From contig NZ_CABVII010000005.1 in assembly GCF_902497995.1 (NCBI RefSeq), positions 1 through 64,000 of the forward strand: a DNA stretch of 64,000 nucleotides, read 5' to 3'. Positions 16,543 to 25,119 of the stretch are shown in pieces. The position numbers were made by a program, and so were the translations under genes. Below the pieces are notes generated by a model. That model searched no databases and was not told the origin of the DNA. It was given only the letters and a program-made list of their open reading frames with translations. The first letter of the stretch is position 1; the number at the start of each line of letters is the position of its first letter. This DNA is from Pseudomonas fluorescens (lineage in GTDB: Bacteria; Pseudomonadota; Gammaproteobacteria; Pseudomonadales; Pseudomonadaceae).

Positions 16543-16660
16543 GTGTCCGGATGGCCGTGGAATCGGTGTCCGGATGCTCGTGGAATGAGTGTCCGGATCA
16601 GCGTGGAATCAGTGTCCGGATTTCGGTGGAATGGCTGTCCGGATGGTCATGGAATCCGCA
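16543..16660. repeat. Tandem transposase-binding repeats at the right end of the IS21 element
   Basis: Five imperfect units of the form TGTCCGGAT-N4/5-TGGAAT run to the right tip. Related inverted CCGGACA units lie at 14064-14140 at the other end. IS21 elements carry such multiple terminal repeats. Confidence 0.75.
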
Positions 16661-16844
16661 CTTATCGTGATCATCAGCCGCCGGCGTTGCCCGCTTTCGT
16701 CCCGATGAAACTAGAGCCCAGAACTCAGGCCGATCAGCAAACAGCTATCAGGATCGAGGTGCCTTTCGGACAGCAAAAACTCACCGTAAAGTGGCCATCC
16801 TCAGATCCTGAAGGATGCGCTCGTTTTATCCGTGAGCTTGCCCA

Positions 16845-17180
16845 GTGATCCGCATCGACGCCATCTGGCTTGCCACCGAGCCCATGGATATGCGCGCCGG
16901 TACCGAGACCGCGCTGGCTAGGGTGATCGCAGTGTTCGGTGCGGCGAAGCCGCACTGTGCTTATCTGTTCGCCAATCGCCGCGCAAACCGGATGAAAGTT
17001 CTGGTGCATGACGGCGTAGGTATCTGGCTTGCAGCGCGGCGATTGAACCAAGGTAAGTTTCACTGGCCCGGTATCCGTCACGGATCGGAAGTCGAACTCG
17101 ATAACGAGCAACTTCAAGCCTTGGTGTTGGGTTTGCCATGGCAGCGGGTCGGCGCGGGCGGCTCGATCACAGTGCTTTAG
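16845..17180 (+). CDS. tnpB: IS66-family accessory protein TnpB
   Basis: 111 residues: IWLATEPMDMRAGTETALAR, YLFANRRANRMKVLVHDGVG, then IWLAARRLNQGKFHWP, the conserved IS66 Orf2 core. Starts at a GTG overlapping the tnpA stop, so translation is probably coupled. TnpB is required for IS66 transposition, but its biochemical role is not settled. Confidence 0.95.
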   Translation: MIRIDAIWLATEPMDMRAGTETALARVIAVFGAAKPHCAYLFANRRANRMKVLVHDGVGIWLAARRLNQGKFHWPGIRHGSEVELDNEQLQALVLGLPWQRVGAGGSITVL

Positions 17181-17241
17181 CACCGGCTATTAGCCTATCG
17201 GTTTATCGCCGCTGACGGCCTGCTCTGGCACAATCAGCGGC

Positions 17242-18777
17242 ATGACTTCCTCGCCCAATCTCGACCAAATGACACCGGAACAGCTACGCGCCTTGGCCGA
17301 ACAGGCCTTGCAGTTGCTGTCCCAGGTCGACTCGATGGGCCAGAAAATCCACCGCCTTGAAACGGTTAACGAGCAACTCGCTCATGAGATCGCCATCCTC
17401 AAGCGGCACAAGTTTGCCAAGCGCAGCGAGCAGCTAAGTCCTGACCAAGGCAGCTTGCTCGACGACCTACTCGACACTGATATTGCGGCTATCGAAGCTG
17501 AGCTGAAGGCGGTCAATCCGCCAACGGCACCCGCCGAGCCACGTCAGAAGCCCAAGCGTGCGCCACTGCCGCCGCAATTCCCACGCACTGTCATCCATCA
17601 CGAGCCAGAAAACACTCAATGCGCTTGCGGCTGCCAACTTCAGCGCATCGGCGAAGACGTCAGCGAGAAGCTCGATTACACGCCCGGTGTGTTCACGGTC
17701 GAGCAACATGTGCGTGGAAAATGGGCCTGTCGCCAGTGTGAAACACTGATCCAGGCGCCGGTACCGGCTCAAGTAATCGACAAGGGCATCCCGACCGCAG
17801 GCCTGCTGGCTCATGTGATGGTGGCGAAGTTCGCTGACCACTTGCCGCTGTACCGGCAGGAGAAAATCTTTGGCCGAGCTGGGCTGATGATCGCCCGCTC
17901 AACGCTGGCACAATGGGTTGGACAAACCGGCGTGCAGCTTCAGCCTTTGGTCGATGCGCTGCGTGAAGCGGTGCTGGCCGAAGGCGTAATTCACGCCGAT
18001 GAGACCCCGGTTCAAATGCTCGCGCCGGGGGAGAAGAAAACCCACCGAGCGTATGTCTGGGCCTACAGCACCACGCCGTTTTCGACACTGAAGGCTGTGG
18101 TTTACGACTTCAGTCCGAGCCGAGCGGGCGAGCATGCGCGTAACTTCCTCGGCGCCTGGAATGGCAAGTTGGTGTGCGACGATTTTGCTGGCTACAAAGC
18201 CGGTTTCGAGAAAGGAATGACCGAAATTGGCTGCATGGCTCACGCCCGCAGGAAGTTTTTCGATCTGCACGTGGCGAATAAAAGCCAGCTGGCCGAACAG
18301 GCGCTGCTCTCGATTGGCGGCTTGTACGAAGTTGAACGGCAAGCACGAGACATGAGCAATGAGGATCGCTGGCGAATACGGCAGGAAAAGGCAGCGCCGA
18401 TCATCAAAACGCTGCATGACTGGATGTTGGCCCAGCGAGATCTTGTGCCCAACGGATCAGCAACGGCCAAGGCCTTGGATTACAGCCTTAAACGCTGGGT
18501 AGCGCTGACGCGCTACCTAGATGATGGGGCCGTGCCCATAGACAACAATCAGGTCGAGAACCAGATCCGGCCGTGGGCACTTGGACGCTCGAACTGGTTG
18601 TTTGCTGGATCGTTACGTAGCGGAAAACGGGCGGCAGCGATCATGAGCTTGATCCAGTCGGCACGCATGAACGGGCACGATCCATATGTCTATCTGAAGG
18701 ACGTTTTGACTCGCCTGCCGACGCAGCGGGCGAGTGAGATTACGGCGTTGCTACCGCATAAGTGGGCGCCCGTTTAG
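17242..18777 (+). CDS. tnpC: IS66-family transposase TnpC
   Basis: 511 residues. A helical/leucine-rich N-terminus (LRALAEQALQLLSQ) is followed by a zinc-binding region (CACGCQL, then CRQCET) and a DDE core: Asp in GVIHADETPVQ, Asp in LVCDDFAGYKAGF, Glu in DNNQVENQIRPWALGR. The C-terminus has the IS66 C domain (SLIQSARMNGHDPYVYLKDV). No interruption is seen, so it is probably a functional transposase. Confidence 0.95.
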   Translation: MTSSPNLDQMTPEQLRALAEQALQLLSQVDSMGQKIHRLETVNEQLAHEIAILKRHKFAKRSEQLSPDQGSLLDDLLDTDIAAIEAELKAVNPPTAPAEPRQKPKRAPLPPQFPRTVIHHEPENTQCACGCQLQRIGEDVSEKLDYTPGVFTVEQHVRGKWACRQCETLIQAPVPAQVIDKGIPTAGLLAHVMVAKFADHLPLYRQEKIFGRAGLMIARSTLAQWVGQTGVQLQPLVDALREAVLAEGVIHADETPVQMLAPGEKKTHRAYVWAYSTTPFSTLKAVVYDFSPSRAGEHARNFLGAWNGKLVCDDFAGYKAGFEKGMTEIGCMAHARRKFFDLHVANKSQLAEQALLSIGGLYEVERQARDMSNEDRWRIRQEKAAPIIKTLHDWMLAQRDLVPNGSATAKALDYSLKRWVALTRYLDDGAVPIDNNQVENQIRPWALGRSNWLFAGSLRSGKRAAAIMSLIQSARMNGHDPYVYLKDVLTRLPTQRASEITALLPHKWAPV

Positions 18778-18807
18778 CTACGCAAGGCGTGTTCCCCGGA
18801 CGCTTAC

Positions 18808-18815
18808 TCAGCGGT
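18808..18815. repeat. 8-bp target duplication, right copy (IS66)
   Basis: TCAGCGGT, matching the copy at 13812-13819. Confidence 0.9.
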
Positions 18816-19215
18816 GTCGAACGCTGCTGCTTTTGCGCCTATTTCCGCCACGATATCCACCATCAGCAAACGCAGTGTTGGGTCGTCTTCGATGACGATA
18901 ATCTCTCCTTGAATGGGTAGTAGGCCTTGCCAATTTACGTTCACTCATCGATTCCTTAGCCGGGCAGAACGTGCCGACATCACTCTGGTGAGGCTCTGAG
19001 TCTATGCCCAATTTCTGGATGCGCGATCCTGGAAACAATTCGTTTAATGTCTTAGGTTAAAGGTTCGGCTGTGTACCGGTAAAGCAAGGGTTATTAAGTG
19101 GCCGTCTCCATTGAGCACCAGGTTGCTCAATATGCAAAGATCACGCGATGTAACCTGGAGCCACCTTAACGATTGAAAGCGCCAGGGGATTATAGAGATA
19201 AGTGCTCACTAACGA

Positions 19216-19247
19216 CGATAGCGCGCATTCGACGGTGCGCGCTATCG
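19216..19247. repeat. Perfect 12-bp inverted repeat
   Basis: CGATAGCGCGCA and TGCGCGCTATCG separated by 8 bases. There is no T-run on either side, so it is not a standard terminator. The surrounding 18945-19303 interval has no gene. Confidence 0.6.
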
Positions 19248-19303
19248 ATACGTATCTGCCAGTCGTTGATCTTCATCTTCAACTGAAGCTTTACCGCACA
19301 TCT

Positions 19304-19507
19304 TTATTTCGATCTTCGGCCTCGGCTAGAGTCAGCTTGAGACGGGTTAGCTTCGCTGATTGGCGTTGAGCTAGAGTTTGAACTGTCAAAATCCTCTTCG
19401 CCGGCTGATTTTTCAGCAGTGAACCAGTGTTCCAGGTCTTGTCCTTGCGGCTTCCCTTCTTTTTCCCAAAGCAGGTAGGCAGCTTCTCGAATTTTTTGCT
19501 TATCCAT
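19304..19507 (-). CDS. DUF2934 domain protein
   Basis: 67 residues starting MDKQKIREAAYLLWEKEGKP and QGQDLEHWFTAE, which is the DUF2934 signature (IREAAY.LWE.EG...G.D..HW). A Ser-rich tail follows. Function unknown; family members are short soluble proteins found in many stress-gene neighbourhoods. The start follows a strong GGGAGG site. An overlapping open frame of similar length has no such motif. Confidence 0.8.
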   Translation of the reverse strand: MDKQKIREAAYLLWEKEGKPQGQDLEHWFTAEKSAGEEDFDSSNSSSTPISEANPSQADSSRGRRSK

Positions 19508-19988
19508 CTTCGAATTCCTCCCATTTTTCACTGAGTGATTTCGGGTGAAACGGGAGAAGTAGGGTCGCCTCCCGATCCATATATCAGCGTCAATGGTAGT
19601 CGTTATAAAAAGCTTCGCCATCGCAGTTGATCGCATGTCTCGACGTGTACACGCTGATGAGGGCGGTCGTGCCCGCTGCTGTTCTGGCTCAACCCGCCGG
19701 GTGAAGCGGGCTTGCTGATGATATCGCCCGATCTCTGTGGTTCGTCGCCTTGATCTCGCTCGCCCTGTACAAAAGCTCAGCGACGGCAGTGGTAGAGAGC
19801 TACTTTTTATGGGTGGTCGCTCCTTCGGCTCAGTAAGGCGCGGCTGAGGACTTGCTTTTCGAAGCCTTTACCCGAAACCTGAGTGAATGTGTATTAAGCC
19901 CTGACATGCACAGGGGAAGGACTGGCCGGGAATTTTCCGACCAGTTAGGGGCTCCTCGGGGGGTTAACCAAACTGAGCAGGAAGGCGC
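19508..19988. other. 480-bp interval without a gene
   Basis: No frame with a ribosome site or recognisable motif. An imperfect inverted repeat (ACTGGCCGGGAA ... TTCCGACCAGT, ~19921-19946) lies just past the stop of the AraC gene and may shape its mRNA end, but there is no T-run. Confidence 0.4.
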
Positions 19989-21068
19989 TCAATCCAAGGG
20001 GTAACGCGTACCCAAGCGGACTCGGGGACTCTTAGTTTCCTTGGCTTCTTGCGATGATTGAATCACTCGGTACTCACCGGGCGTCATGCCGAACCAGCGC
20101 AAGCAAGCTTTGTGGAAACTGCTGTGGTCATGAAAGCCGAGCAGGTGAGTCACATGCTGCACATTGAAATGGGAATGACGCAGGTAGAAGTCGGCCAGCT
20201 GCTGACGCACATAGTTCAGGATATCCGTGAACTGCGTACCTGCTCTTTCCAGTGTCCGTTGCAGTGTGCGCTTGCTGACGCTCAGCGCGGCCGCAATCGA
20301 TTCCATATCACACGCGACTTGGGTTTTTCCCAGACTCAGGCGTTCGGTGATCAGCGCACGGATTCTGCAGACCACGGTGGAGTCATTCAACAGGTCAAGC
20401 TGAGCATTGGCAAAGCTGTAATGCAGCTTGGCCAACCCTTCGTTGGCTGTGCTCAACGGACGCAAGATCTCCTCGCCATCGAACAAGATGCTGTCATAAG
20501 CCGCCCCAAAATGCAGTTCACAGCCAAACAGCTGTTGATGTTCGTGGATGTCTTTTGGTTGGGGATAGCTGAATTCCACACTCAGCGGTCTCAGCGATTG
20601 GTCACCACTCAGCCAGCGGTAGGCACCTAGCAGGGTTGCGAGATTGGCATCGGTGTACTGGCGGGGCTTGATCGAGCCGCGCTGATGGTGATCGAGCGTA
20701 ACCAGGCGGTAATGCTGGTTTTCTTGGACAACAAAGAGGGTGAAACCCGTACCGAGCAACGGGTTGAAATGAATCAGTCGTTCGAATGCCTGTTTCAGGT
20801 TCGAACTGGACATCATGGTATAGCCGACGACTTGAAAAATGTCCGGATGGAAGTTCTTGGCGGACTTCAAACCAATGTTCGTATCACCGGAGGCCCGAGC
20901 TGCCAGATCCCATAAACGGTAGAGTATGCTTCGTTCGCAGAAGGATCTCGGTGTAGTGGTGAGTTTTACATCAAGCCCAGCCTCCTGGCACAGACGGTCG
21001 ACATCCAAACCTTGCGCCGAAAGCATTTTCATCAGCACGCAGACATAACCTGCACTCATTTTATACAT
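19989..21068 (-). CDS. AraC-family regulator (OruR/ArgR-type N-terminal domain)
   Basis: About 359 residues. An N-terminal ligand-binding domain of the arabinose-binding-like PF12625 type (RSILYRLWDLAARASGDTNI) is followed by a C-terminal double HTH (DMESIAAALSVSKRTLQRTL; FNVQHVTHLLGFHDHSSFHK; FGMTPGEYR). Pseudomonas members of this type respond to amino acids, choline metabolites or lipids. No target operon lies adjacent; a small unknown gene is immediately upstream. The ATG at 21068 follows GAAGGG. Confidence 0.9.
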   Translation of the reverse strand: MYKMSAGYVCVLMKMLSAQGLDVDRLCQEAGLDVKLTTTPRSFCERSILYRLWDLAARASGDTNIGLKSAKNFHPDIFQVVGYTMMSSSNLKQAFERLIHFNPLLGTGFTLFVVQENQHYRLVTLDHHQRGSIKPRQYTDANLATLLGAYRWLSGDQSLRPLSVEFSYPQPKDIHEHQQLFGCELHFGAAYDSILFDGEEILRPLSTANEGLAKLHYSFANAQLDLLNDSTVVCRIRALITERLSLGKTQVACDMESIAAALSVSKRTLQRTLERAGTQFTDILNYVRQQLADFYLRHSHFNVQHVTHLLGFHDHSSFHKACLRWFGMTPGEYRVIQSSQEAKETKSPRVRLGTRYPLD

Positions 21069-21109
21069 GACGATCCCTTCTCCCTGTTGAATTCGACATC
21101 CATGGCCGC

Positions 21110-21397
21110 TCAAGCGAATATCGGCGTGCTTATGCTAGCGGAAATGTTGGGTGTGCTGGAGTGGTGGTAGTGCGCCATGAGCGATCGTAGGTGCTCCATG
21201 GCATCCTCATATTTTAGATCGGCCTGTCGTCGCTGTTCTTGGTACTGGCTGAAAGCTGCCGGATTCAGGTAGGGCCGATCCAGAATATTCAGGGCCGCGC
21301 AGCGCAAACGCTGGGCTTCGCTGAACAGCTGATGGTTACGCTCAAAAGCTTGTTTGAGGCAGGCTTTGGTTTGATGGGACACACGTGTGTCGTTCAT
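21110..21397 (-). CDS. Small hypothetical protein
   Basis: 95 residues, helical and Gln/Arg/Leu-rich (QAFERNHQLFSEAQRLRC; YQEQRRQADLKYEDAMEHL). I do not recognise a family. An AAAGG site precedes the ATG. It lies upstream of the AraC regulator on the same strand, 41 bp before its preferred start. Confidence 0.55.
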   Translation of the reverse strand: MNDTRVSHQTKACLKQAFERNHQLFSEAQRLRCAALNILDRPYLNPAAFSQYQEQRRQADLKYEDAMEHLRSLMAHYHHSSTPNISASISTPIFA

Positions 21398-21709
21398 GCG
21401 GTAACCTTTTGACTGATCTATTTTTATTTTTTTGGCTTAACCTGCTCTGTGGTGTCGGCAGGCCAGCTACGGTCAGAAATGTCAGTGTACAGTTTCAATA
21501 TTTCAAAATGACGCCATGCAGCAGGTCTCCTTGATCCGCCTCTACCATTTACCGCTCGATATCGTCTGAGTATTGAGCGCTCCCAATGGGCATCTAGGTA
21601 TGTGCCGTCGCCACCTTTTGATCCGACAACTCACAACTGGTACAGGACTTTACTGGACGAGGTTGGCGCGTTGACAGCTGAAGTGACGCATTGTAGTAAA
21701 AATGGGCGA

Positions 21710-21765
21710 ATCAGGTCTGACATTGGCATCGAGTTCCTCCATCAAAGAGGACAGCATAGCAGTTG
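21710..21765 (-). pseudogene. Remnant 5' end of a small helical family gene
   Basis: On the minus strand an RpoS-like CTATGCT (21759-21753), then GGAGG, then ATG (21729) and MPMSDL match the start of the genes at 10013 and 27296 (MPNSDL). Similarity stops after about eight codons. Only the promoter and first codons survive. Confidence 0.55.
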
Positions 21766-21963
21766 AAATTCATAGGGGGCGTCAAGGCACGCTGGGTACG
21801 CGAAAAGCAATTTTCACCTCTGTGTTTTTCAAGTTTGTCGAGGCTCATGGGCGCAAGGCAGAGCTATTCATCGGATTCGCAGGAACGTTCCTTGCCGTAG
21901 CTGTCAGTAGCCGCTAATAGTTAGTAGCGAGATGGCCAACGATAAATTCGAAGAGGACGTGAA

Positions 21964-22215
21964 ATGGCCCTGAGATTCGATGTTGTACCTGCCTTACCCA
22001 TGGATACGGACTCCATGCGCAACGGAACGCGCTCCTTCTGTAAAAACGAGACCATAGGTTTTAATCTCTACGACAACGAAAAAAAGCTGCGGCTACAGAC
22101 CATCTATCAGACCCGTGCAGAGGCGGAGTATGTGTGCCAGCGGCGCAACCTGAAAGGGCTTCAATCGTCCATTCAGGACGGCAGGCGCAACTCGATCGAT
22201 AGGCGCTCAATCTGA
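21964..22215 (+). CDS. Small hypothetical protein
   Basis: 83 residues: MALRFDVVPALPMDTDSMR, then SFCKNETIGFNLYDNEKKLR and a helix TRAEAEYVCQRRNLKGL. The layout (short beta-rich middle then one helix) resembles Pseudomonas DUF6316-like proteins, but I am not sure. GAGG lies 8 bases upstream of the ATG. It has no obvious partner gene. Confidence 0.5.
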   Translation: MALRFDVVPALPMDTDSMRNGTRSFCKNETIGFNLYDNEKKLRLQTIYQTRAEAEYVCQRRNLKGLQSSIQDGRRNSIDRRSI

Positions 22216-22383
22216 TAGATTCTGAGAGCTGGCGAAATGCTGCCGGAGATATCCAGTCTGTCGATTAGATCTGTAGATCTCTGGCTCATTTACCGAAGCA
22301 AACTACAATTTTGATTTCGCCAGTCGGCCGATGACACGGCTATTTTTTTGGAGCTTCTGATTTACTGTTACTGGAGTAATAAA

Positions 22384-22617
22384 TTGCTAAATCGTCCAGA
22401 TAAAGATGCGCTTCGTGCGATGCTGGAATCTCAAGTTAAAGAAAAGCTGCAGCGTGACCCTGATGCGGTAACGACGTATGCCGCCTAACCCGAGCCTGAA
22501 CGGAAGCGATATACCACTAAGCCCACGGTTCAGGATAAAGCGTTCATTAGAGAACTCGACCAGATGCGCGCAGATGCTGAAGCGGGGGTGATTCATAGGC
22601 CTGAATGCGGGCACTAG
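22384..22617 (+). pseudogene. Small hypothetical gene with an internal stop
   Basis: A 78-codon frame starting at TTG (GGAG 7 bases upstream) reads LLNRPDKDALRAMLESQVKE to TTYAA, hits TAA at 22486, and continues in the same frame PEPERKRYTTKPTVQDKAF to HRPECGH. Codon character and composition are continuous across the stop, so one nonsense change probably broke a short helical gene. I do not recognise the family. Confidence 0.5.
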
Positions 22618-22793
22618 AGCGATGTTGATGCTGGGCTTGCGCTCGATGATTTTCCTGGCTTAGAAGACGCAGACAACCCATCAGATCACTGGTGAATTTA
22701 GCCACTGGTGGACTGAGATCGGTAGCCAGCAATTCGATGGGTCACGTTTACCAGCAAGGTCGACCCCCAGATCAAGCGATGTCAGGTAATTTT

Positions 22794-23063
22794 TCAATGA
22801 CGTGCCGATCTGTTCTGCTGCGCCTCTATCTCTGCTTCTAGCAATTGGCGCCGGCTATATTCGTGCTTTTGGACGAGTGAGAGATACTCGTCGACGTGTT
22901 CCTGAGCGCGATGCTCCTGCCCCAAAAGCGACTCACTTAAAAAATTGAATCGCAAGGATTCCTCGAGCGTCAGGCCAACAAAGACTTCCTTTCCCCGTAG
23001 GTCTTTACTGAGGGCTCGTATTTTCTTGAGGTACGCCCGCTGCATGTCCGTGAGTACAAGCAT
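22794..23063 (-). CDS. Small helical hypothetical protein
   Basis: 89 residues, charged and helical (LTDMQRAYLKKIRALSKDL; EHVDEYLSLVQKHEYSRRQL), with no signal peptide. A GGGAGA site before the ATG supports it being real. No family recognised; flanked by gene-free DNA on both sides. Confidence 0.55.
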   Translation of the reverse strand: MLVLTDMQRAYLKKIRALSKDLRGKEVFVGLTLEESLRFNFLSESLLGQEHRAQEHVDEYLSLVQKHEYSRRQLLEAEIEAQQNRSARH

Positions 23064-23481
23064 CTCAATCTCCCGTTTACTGCCACTGCGAGGGTGCCGC
23101 AGTGCGCAGAGTCCATCCCCAACATTTTAAGGGCTGATGGTATGGGGTCAGCGGCGCTCGAAAGTTCCACCCAATTTCATTGGCCAACGAGTATATATCC
23201 CATCGTGATTTGCTACGGCGAATGGCTGGTTTCTGTCTGCTTCTGCCGGGCATCCGAGCACAATCGTAGTCAACTATTGGGAACGATGCTGAGCGCTGGT
23301 AGATAATGCGACATGGCTTACCGCCCCCCCGGTTGGCACTTGTGTGGGGGGCTGAAGGCGTGCACGAACCGCCAATTCGAAAGTCGCGCCGTGAAACCGC
23401 CCGATTGCTGCACCAACCTTCTGCAAACGCTATTCTACAAGCCGGTACGTCAAGCTTTTTAATCACCAGAGCAACCCACGG
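23064..23481. other. 418-bp interval without a gene
   Basis: No supported coding frame. A C7 run at ~23318-23324 and a nearby G6 run (~23346-23351) could pair, but no transcript can be assigned. Confidence 0.4.
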
Positions 23482-23823
23482 ATGGATATGTCTACGTCGG
23501 ATAAAAAAATGGAATGGGGCCGTGTCGGTGCAGCACATGCTGGTCAGTTCGACAGCTTAGTGAAGCTTTGCAAGGAACACCCTGGATATGGATTCCTGGC
23601 TTGTAGCATCGCGGAGCGCTTTGATCCACGCGCGATTACAGATAGCGAACAGGCCACCCACTTGATCACGATGCTATGCAGACGTTTTGCAGAGAACGAG
23701 AGCGAGGCGCTAGCTGCAATCCTCCACCAACTGTCGAAATTTCGAGGAATGGGCGCGCTATCTGAGTTCGATACCGCTGCGCTTATATCGAATGCCTACG
23801 CACTCGGAGGTGTGAAGTCGTGA
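23482..23823 (+). CDS. Hypothetical protein
   Basis: 113 residues, soluble, with helices in CKEHPGYGFLACSIAERF and ATHLITMLCRRFAENESEAL. No recognised domain. ATG 23482 or 23488 could be the start; the ribosome site is weak (GGAT). A moderate-confidence gene in a gene-poor area. Confidence 0.45.
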   Translation: MDMSTSDKKMEWGRVGAAHAGQFDSLVKLCKEHPGYGFLACSIAERFDPRAITDSEQATHLITMLCRRFAENESEALAAILHQLSKFRGMGALSEFDTAALISNAYALGGVKS

Positions 23824-23996
23824 ACGCCTGAGGTGTGGCGAAGGCGCTTGACGAAACAGCAGTGGCGGCGGAGAAATTTCGGAGCCTTCTGGTGCCTTCG
23901 AACGAAGTGGGTGTCGACAATACCTTTCGAGCTGTCCGGAATTAGTTGACCATTACATTCGGGGTAGTTTAGTCGGGGGAGCGCAGAATCAGGACG

Positions 23997-24027
23997 AAAA
24001 AAGCCCGCACGGGGCGGGCTTCTTTTT
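23997..24027. terminator. Bidirectional rho-independent terminator
   Basis: Stem AAGCCCGC / GCGGGCTT with T-runs on both strands. On the minus strand it ends the short candidate transcript starting near 24052. Confidence 0.8.
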
Positions 24028-24052
24028 CACACTGGGCGCTGATCCTTCAGCT
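23998..24052 (-). ncRNA. Candidate short RNA: GGA-loop hairpin plus terminator
   Basis: An RpoS-like -10 (CTACGCT, 24065-24059) with TTGCAT at -35 (16-bp spacer) would start transcription at the first base of a hairpin GCTGA-AGGA-TCAGC (24051-24038). A terminator follows about 17 bases later. The unpaired GGA in the loop is the recognition form for RsmA/CsrA proteins. A second such arrangement lies at 31656-31723. There is no coding frame inside. Expression is inferred only. Confidence 0.45.
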
Positions 24053-24058
24053 GAATTT

Positions 24059-24086
24059 AGCGTAGATGGCGCCTTCCGGAATGCAA
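24059..24086 (-). promoter_or_regulatory. Promoter of the candidate short RNA
   Basis: Minus-strand TTGCAT (24086-24081), 16-bp spacer, TACGCT (24064-24059) preceded by C, giving the CTACGCTAA form favoured by RpoS. Confidence 0.45.
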
Positions 24087-24288
24087 ACCGGAAATAAAAA
24101 ATCCCGGCCCGGTGGCCCGGCTCTTGATGCACGTAGCCGAATCCGTTTGACTGGCTTCATTGTGCTTGGAGGATGTGACGAAGGTGCGACAGGGGTATGC
24201 GCTACCGCTTTCGCGAGCAGGCTCGCACACAGGGATAGGGGGTGGAATACAGGGTTAGTCGGTGGCAAACACAAATGCCAGACAGCAC

Positions 24289-24312
24289 AAAGGGGAGCCG
24301 AGGCTCCCCTTT
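24289..24312. terminator. Strong bidirectional hairpin terminator
   Basis: Eleven-bp perfect stem AAAGGGGAGCC / GGCTCCCCTTT with a GA loop. No gene clearly ends here now, so it may belong to a lost gene. Confidence 0.7.
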
Positions 24313-24822
24313 AATTTGTCGTTGCGCGTGCTCTTTTTTATTTTTGAGGGCCGGTCTGTTTTTGTTTTTGGAAACCGTTTCCCTTTACCACTGTATTTGT
24401 CGATCCCCATCCGGGATCAAGAGCAAACGTATTTTTTTGAGCGCTGATCTGCTTTTTCGCTAAGCGATCCAACCAGTTCGGGAGCTACCTGAGGGTAGTT
24501 TTATTGTTCTCTGCCCGGCTGCGGGTTACTCCGAAAAGCACCCTGTAAAGCACATCTTCTCCAAAAAAATCTGTTCGCTGCGTCTCTGCCGTGTTGTTTT
24601 TGTTATGTCAGAGTCGTTACGTCTTGTTTTTATTAGGTTTGCCGCTTTATTTGTTCTTGTTATGCAATAGAGAAAGCAGGCTCCGTGCCAACTTTTTAAA
24701 ACCCTTTAAAATCAATGCATTGATGAATTGAAGGGTTTTCCAGTCGGCCAAAGCCTGACAGCTTGTTTCCGTGTTACACGCTTTTGCCCGCGTTTTCGGC
24801 GAAGCGGTAACACCCGCAGGCC
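24313..24822. other. 510-bp AT-rich interval without a gene
   Basis: T-rich stretches (24330-24370, 24590-24665) and no supported coding frame on either strand. Composition is unlike the core regions and suggests foreign DNA. Confidence 0.5.
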
Positions 24823-25119
24823 TCACTGTGCGCTGCTAGCCTTGGCCACGCGCGAACGGGTCGGACGCCCCAGTACCGTACAAATCTGCTGACCCGCCAC
24901 AATCAATGCGTCCAGGTTGATGCGTCTCGATACGCAGGCCGTCGAGCAGATACCATCAGGTGACCTGGAGTATTCGTAGTAGTCCAGGCTGTCACAGTCA
25001 TTGAAAAGCGTGAGCTGCCAGCCATCAATCTCCACAGGCAGGAGGCCGCAATAGATCTCATTCCATGATTGGATGGAGCTTCGAATCATGATGCGTTTGC
25101 CGAGCGCGACGTCCGTCAT
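24823..25119 (-). pseudogene. Possible DUF7693-like protein, altered at both ends
   Basis: The segment TDVALGKRIMIRSSIQSWNE to IYCGLLPVEIDGWQLTLFND and CDSLDYYEYSRSPDG resembles a Pseudomonas family I associate with DUF7693. The matching N-terminus (PLTALEVCQV) continues upstream without a start codon, and the sequence after SPDG does not look like the family. It is therefore probably a decayed gene. The family number is from memory. Confidence 0.4.

Larger units (their letters stand above)
14064..16660. mobile_element. IS21-family insertion sequence
   Basis: 2597 bp with inverted ends (TGCGGATTCCA at the left; TGGAATCCGCA at the right), flanked by 8-bp direct repeats CTTATCGT at 14056-14063 and 16661-16668. 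It contains intact istA and istB on the minus strand. Both ends carry repeated CCGGAC units, as expected for the IS21 transposase-binding repeats. It appears complete. Confidence 0.9.
13920..16848 (+). pseudogene. tnpA: IS66 tnpA, interrupted by an IS21-family element
   Basis: The first 48 codons (13920-14063: MRQRTSYPKPFKAQVVQE, then ALRHGINANLVRKWIPAYR) and the last 60 (16669-16848: DHQPPALPAFVPMKLEP to ARFIRELAQ) join in frame when the insertion and one 8-bp duplicate are removed. The result is a normal 107-residue TnpA with an N-terminal helix-turn-helix. Its end overlaps the start of tnpB, as usual in IS66. Confidence 0.85.
13820..18807. mobile_element. IS66-family insertion sequence (itself carrying an IS21-family element)
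   Basis: Ends are inverted (GTAAGCGTCC at the left, GGACGCTTAC at the right) and flanked by an 8-bp duplication, TCAGCGGT. Genes tnpA, tnpB and tnpC run rightwards. Without the nested element it is about 2.4 kb, normal for IS66. tnpA is interrupted but tnpB and tnpC are intact. It is inserted in receiver copy 2. Confidence 0.9.
13538..18944 (-). pseudogene. Response-regulator receiver gene (copy 2) interrupted by an IS66 element
   Basis: Joining 18944-18808 to 13811-13538, which removes the insertion and one 8-bp duplicate, gives one uninterrupted frame of 136 residues. It is a single-domain CheY-like receiver with the acidic pocket IEDD (residues 18-21), phospho-acceptor Asp65 (LVIADHGVPG), TS at 93-94 and Lys112 (HKPW). 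The start is a GTG at 18944 with AAGGA 9 bases upstream. All key residues are intact, so only the insertion inactivates it. Confidence 0.85.
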
